DNA of 17,099 nucleotides, taken from positions 1-17,099 of the forward strand of contig JAUVQW010000008.1 in assembly GCA_030597945.1 (NCBI GenBank), in the 5' to 3' direction. Source of the DNA: Actinomycetes bacterium. Its GTDB lineage: Bacteria; Actinomycetota; Aquicultoria; CAJVYJ01. The translations under genes and the position numbers were made by a program. Numbering within the stretch: position 1 is the stretch's first letter; every line of letters begins with the position of its first letter. This document shows, piece after piece, positions 14,839-17,099 of this stretch. The notes under the pieces are model-generated. The model was not told the DNA's origin and ran no database searches. It saw only the letters and a list, made by a program, of their open reading frames with translations.

Positions 14839-14931
14839 ATGTTTTTTACTGAAGTAAACGCCCTTGATGAACTTGTCAATCTAGCTCAAGACTATAGAGT
14901 AATTCTTCGTGAGTCGAAAAGTCTTAAGTAA
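14839..14931 (+). CDS. Possible 30-residue plus-strand peptide
   Basis: ATG at 14839 opens 30 codons ending in TAA at 14929-14931. It is preceded at 5-6 nt by GAGGGG, a good Shine-Dalgarno. The peptide starts MFFTEVNALDELVNLAQDY and ends ESKSLK. It is leucine-rich, acidic in the middle, with no signal or membrane segment. It is the only plausible plus-strand gene in the window, convergent with purA (1 bp between the stops) and divergent from purD. I do not recognise it. It could be a real small protein, or the RBS could be chance. Confidence 0.35.
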   Translation: MFFTEVNALDELVNLAQDYRVILRESKSLK

Positions 14932-14932
14932 C

Positions 14933-16213
14933 TTAAATACGTGCCAGGCTAATGGTCTCTTTCCTTTTTGGCCCTACTGAGACAATTTCAAACGGGACTC
15001 CTGAAAGTTCGATCACCCTATTAATGTATTTCTGAGCTGCAAGAGGCAATTTACTTAATTCGCGGACTCCCCTGATATCCTCCCTCCACCCCGGCATTTC
15101 TTCATAGATCGGTTCACATTTATGAAAGATCGTCTGGTGAGGCGGAAAGTAGTCGTACTCTTTGTCTTCAAAAAGATATCCTACACAAAGCTTGATCGTA
15201 TCGAAGGCCGATAATACATCAAGCTTGGTCATGACTAAACTACTTATACCGCTTACCTTTACCGAATATTTAAGAATCGGTATATCAAGCCAGCCGCACC
15301 GTCTGTCGCGACCTGTAGTGGTTCCAATTTCTGCCCCTTCAGTCTTCATTATTTGGCCTGTCTCATTTATCTGTTCTGTAGGAAACGGGCCCTCACCCAC
15401 CCTGGTCGTATACGCCTTGACTATTCCAATTACCTTATCGATCCTTAGAGGACCGACACCGACTCCCACGCAGGCGCCACCGGCTATAGGCGATGATGAA
15501 GTGACGAAAGGATATGTACCATGGTCTAGATCTAAAAGAGTTCCCTGCGCTCCCTCGAACAAAACTTTTTTTCCTTCATCGAGCGCTTCGTTGATCAAGA
15601 GTGAAGTTTCGGTTATAAACGGTCTCAATCGGTCAGCATACGTGGAATATTCCTTAAAGATCTCTTCACTGCTTACCTCTTCGAGGCCGTAGACTTTAGT
15701 CAAAATTTCATTCTTAATAGCAGTTACCTGATCAAGTTTTTTCTTTAAAATACTGGGGTCCAACATGTCTTGCACCCGAATACCCAGCCTGGCCGACTTA
15801 TCGGTATAAGCAGGCCCAACTCCTTTTTTCGTAGTTCCGATCTTTGTCTTTCCCAGTCTTAGTTCGGTAGCGGCATCAAGCAAGCGATGGTAAGGCATAA
15901 TAAGATGAGCATTGCTACTGACCTTAAGCTTATCAGTTGGGATCCCCCTGGCTTCAAGTCCATCGATCTCTTCTAAAAGCGTTTTCGGATCGATAACGAC
16001 ACCGGAGGCGATTACTGGAATAACATGTTCATTTAATATTCCTGATGGAATAAGATGCAGTTTTAGTTCATGATCACTATTTACAATCGTATGGCCGGCG
16101 TTGTTTCCTCCCTGATACCTAACGACCACGTCCATATCGTCCGCCAATATATCAGTTATCTTGCCTTTTCCCTCGTCACCCCATTGGGTGCCGATTAGAA
16201 TTATTCCTGGCAC
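14933..16213 (-). CDS. purA: Adenylosuccinate synthetase
   Basis: GTP-dependent joining of IMP and aspartate to adenylosuccinate, the first step from IMP to AMP; PurB completes it. The 426-residue chain shows the P-loop GDEGKGK (residues 12-18, with catalytic Asp13), NNAGHT with His41, GTTKKGVGPAYTDK for IMP binding, EGAQGTLLDLDHGTYPFVT and TTTGRDRRCGW. The start is GTG at 16211-16213, with GAGGAGG 4 nt upstream. It lies upstream of the main purine operon on the same strand, separated by 269 bp, so it may be transcribed separately. Confidence 0.98.
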   Translation of the reverse strand: MPGIILIGTQWGDEGKGKITDILADDMDVVVRYQGGNNAGHTIVNSDHELKLHLIPSGILNEHVIPVIASGVVIDPKTLLEEIDGLEARGIPTDKLKVSSNAHLIMPYHRLLDAATELRLGKTKIGTTKKGVGPAYTDKSARLGIRVQDMLDPSILKKKLDQVTAIKNEILTKVYGLEEVSSEEIFKEYSTYADRLRPFITETSLLINEALDEGKKVLFEGAQGTLLDLDHGTYPFVTSSSPIAGGACVGVGVGPLRIDKVIGIVKAYTTRVGEGPFPTEQINETGQIMKTEGAEIGTTTGRDRRCGWLDIPILKYSVKVSGISSLVMTKLDVLSAFDTIKLCVGYLFEDKEYDYFPPHQTIFHKCEPIYEEMPGWREDIRGVRELSKLPLAAQKYINRVIELSGVPFEIVSVGPKRKETISLARI

Positions 16214-16280
16214 GCGTCCTCCTCTTTGAATGAATAATTTCTTTCGAATGCCAAATGTCTTTTGAGGTTGTTATGAAGTC

Positions 16281-17099
16281 CTAGCTTGCTCTTTTTTTCT
16301 CGAGCCCATTTGACTTTGCAAGTATCGACCTTGCAGCCACTACTCCGGAGCAAGAAGACTGCACTAAGCCTCTAGTTATACCGGCACCATCTCCGATGGC
16401 ATACAGATTCCTCACCTCTGTCTCAAAGTCACCAGTCAACTTCATCCTGGATGAGTAAAATTTAGCTTCGACACCGTATAATAGTGTATTTCTGCTATTA
16501 ACTCCAGGTGCTAATTTATCAAGCGCTTCCAACATCTCTATGACTCCCTTTATGTATCTATAAGGAAGCACAAAGCTTAGGTCCCCCGGATTCGCAGCCC
16601 CATAGGTAGGCTTAACTGTCGAGCGTTCGATCCGATCTGCCGTAGATCTCCTACCGAGATAGAGATCACCGAGCGACTGTATGATGATACCATTTCCAAG
16701 AAGATTTGCCAGCCTGGCGATATATTTTCCGTATGCGGTAGGTTCTTTGAACGGTTCGGTGAAGTTCGTACTGACAAGTAAAGCAAAATTAGTATTTTCA
16801 CTCTTATCGTGAGAAAAACTGTGCCCGTTGACTAACACTACATCACCGTAAGTCTCCGGTGCCACAAAGCCGCCGGGATTCATGCAGAATGTCCTTACCT
16901 CATCCTGAAAAGACTTTGAATAATAGATAAGTTTGAACTCATATAAAGCATCGGTCAGGGGTCTCATCACTTCCTTTGGCACTTCTACCCTTACTCCGAT
17001 ATCAACTGAGTTGTATAGTTGGGAGAGTCCGATCCGCTTCGCCTCTTTGCTTAACCAGTCTGATCCATGCCTGCCGGGAGCAATGATTACGTTCCGGGA
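16281..17099 (-). CDS. FAD-dependent oxidoreductase, 5' end beyond the window
   Basis: The last 273 residues of a larger flavoprotein; the reading frame is open through the window edge. Visible features are VIIAPGRHGSDWL, VDIGVRVEVP, a cysteine-containing VRTFCMNPGGFV, VNGHSFS, a GDLYLGRRST segment and the C-terminal FAD-binding GDGAGITRGLVQSSCSGVVAAR. This pattern fits the uncharacterised family of NAD(FAD)-utilising dehydrogenases (COG2509-like), whose N-terminal dinucleotide-binding motif would lie outside the window. Substrate is unknown. It ends 67 bp before purA on the same strand and could be co-transcribed with it. The internal GTG at 16982 is not the real start, because the upstream residues are conserved. 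Confidence 0.85.
   Translation of the reverse strand, partial: SRNVIIAPGRHGSDWLSKEAKRIGLSQLYNSVDIGVRVEVPKEVMRPLTDALYEFKLIYYSKSFQDEVRTFCMNPGGFVAPETYGDVVLVNGHSFSHDKSENTNFALLVSTNFTEPFKEPTAYGKYIARLANLLGNGIIIQSLGDLYLGRRSTADRIERSTVKPTYGAANPGDLSFVLPYRYIKGVIEMLEALDKLAPGVNSRNTLLYGVEAKFYSSRMKLTGDFETEVRNLYAIGDGAGITRGLVQSSCSGVVAARSILAKSNGLEKKRAS

Noticed and set aside
14851..14879. A minus-strand TTGACA at 14874-14879 as a purD promoter
   Set aside because: The -35 is perfect, but the hexamer 17 bp downstream (TACTTC) matches the -10 consensus at only two positions.
15162..15692. A 176-codon plus-strand ORF opposite purA
   Set aside because: It is a shadow of purA, with no Shine-Dalgarno and low-complexity Pro/Ser/Thr-rich content. 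Other plus-strand ORFs opposite pur genes are rejected for the same reason.
1..17099. CRISPR array, transposase, phage or defence genes
   Set aside because: There are no regularly spaced repeats, and every substantial ORF is a metabolic gene or a shadow of one.

Overview
The window is a chromosomal block of housekeeping genes, almost all on the minus strand, dominated by a near-complete purine biosynthesis cluster. In transcription order (high to low coordinate) it reads: a 5'-truncated FAD-dependent oxidoreductase, purA, a 269-bp gap, then purD-purE-purB-dapA-purC-purS-purQ-purL-purF-purM-purN-purH, a 63-residue membrane protein, a damaged-looking galT, and tRNA-Lys(TTT). The last 360 bp are non-coding and rich in inverted repeats and tRNA fragments. 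Purine genes abut or overlap (purB/dapA and purQ/purL by 4 bp, purM/purN by 1 bp, purL/purF with no gap), which supports one polycistronic unit.

Together the enzymes cover PRPP to IMP (PurF, PurD, PurN, PurSQL, PurM, PurE, PurC, PurB, PurH) and IMP to AMP (PurA, then PurB again). No purK, guaA or guaB is in the window. dapA (lysine/diaminopimelate branch) sits inside the operon between purB and purC.

The organism looks like a bacterium with Gram-positive-type purine enzymes: three-part FGAM synthase (PurS+PurQ+short PurL) and an Fe-S PurF with propeptide. PurF resembles actinobacterial PurF in its KDMGL and RYSTTG segments, while base composition is moderate rather than GC-rich. A deep-branching actinobacterium or a relative is my inference, not proven. 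Shine-Dalgarno sites are strong, and 7 of 12 pur genes lack an ATG start.

Points to look at again: purM and purC have no ATG/GTG/TTG that would preserve their conserved N-termini, and each has a well-spaced Shine-Dalgarno before an in-frame ATT. galT has an in-frame TAA at codon 22 that cuts off a conserved N-terminal motif. The 3' end of tRNA-Lys is duplicated about 340 bp away next to a nested palindromic element. A gapped inverted repeat brackets the putative pur promoter. A 30-codon plus-strand ORF with a good ribosome binding site lies between purA and purD. I saw no CRISPR, transposase or defence system; most of the window is ordinary metabolism.
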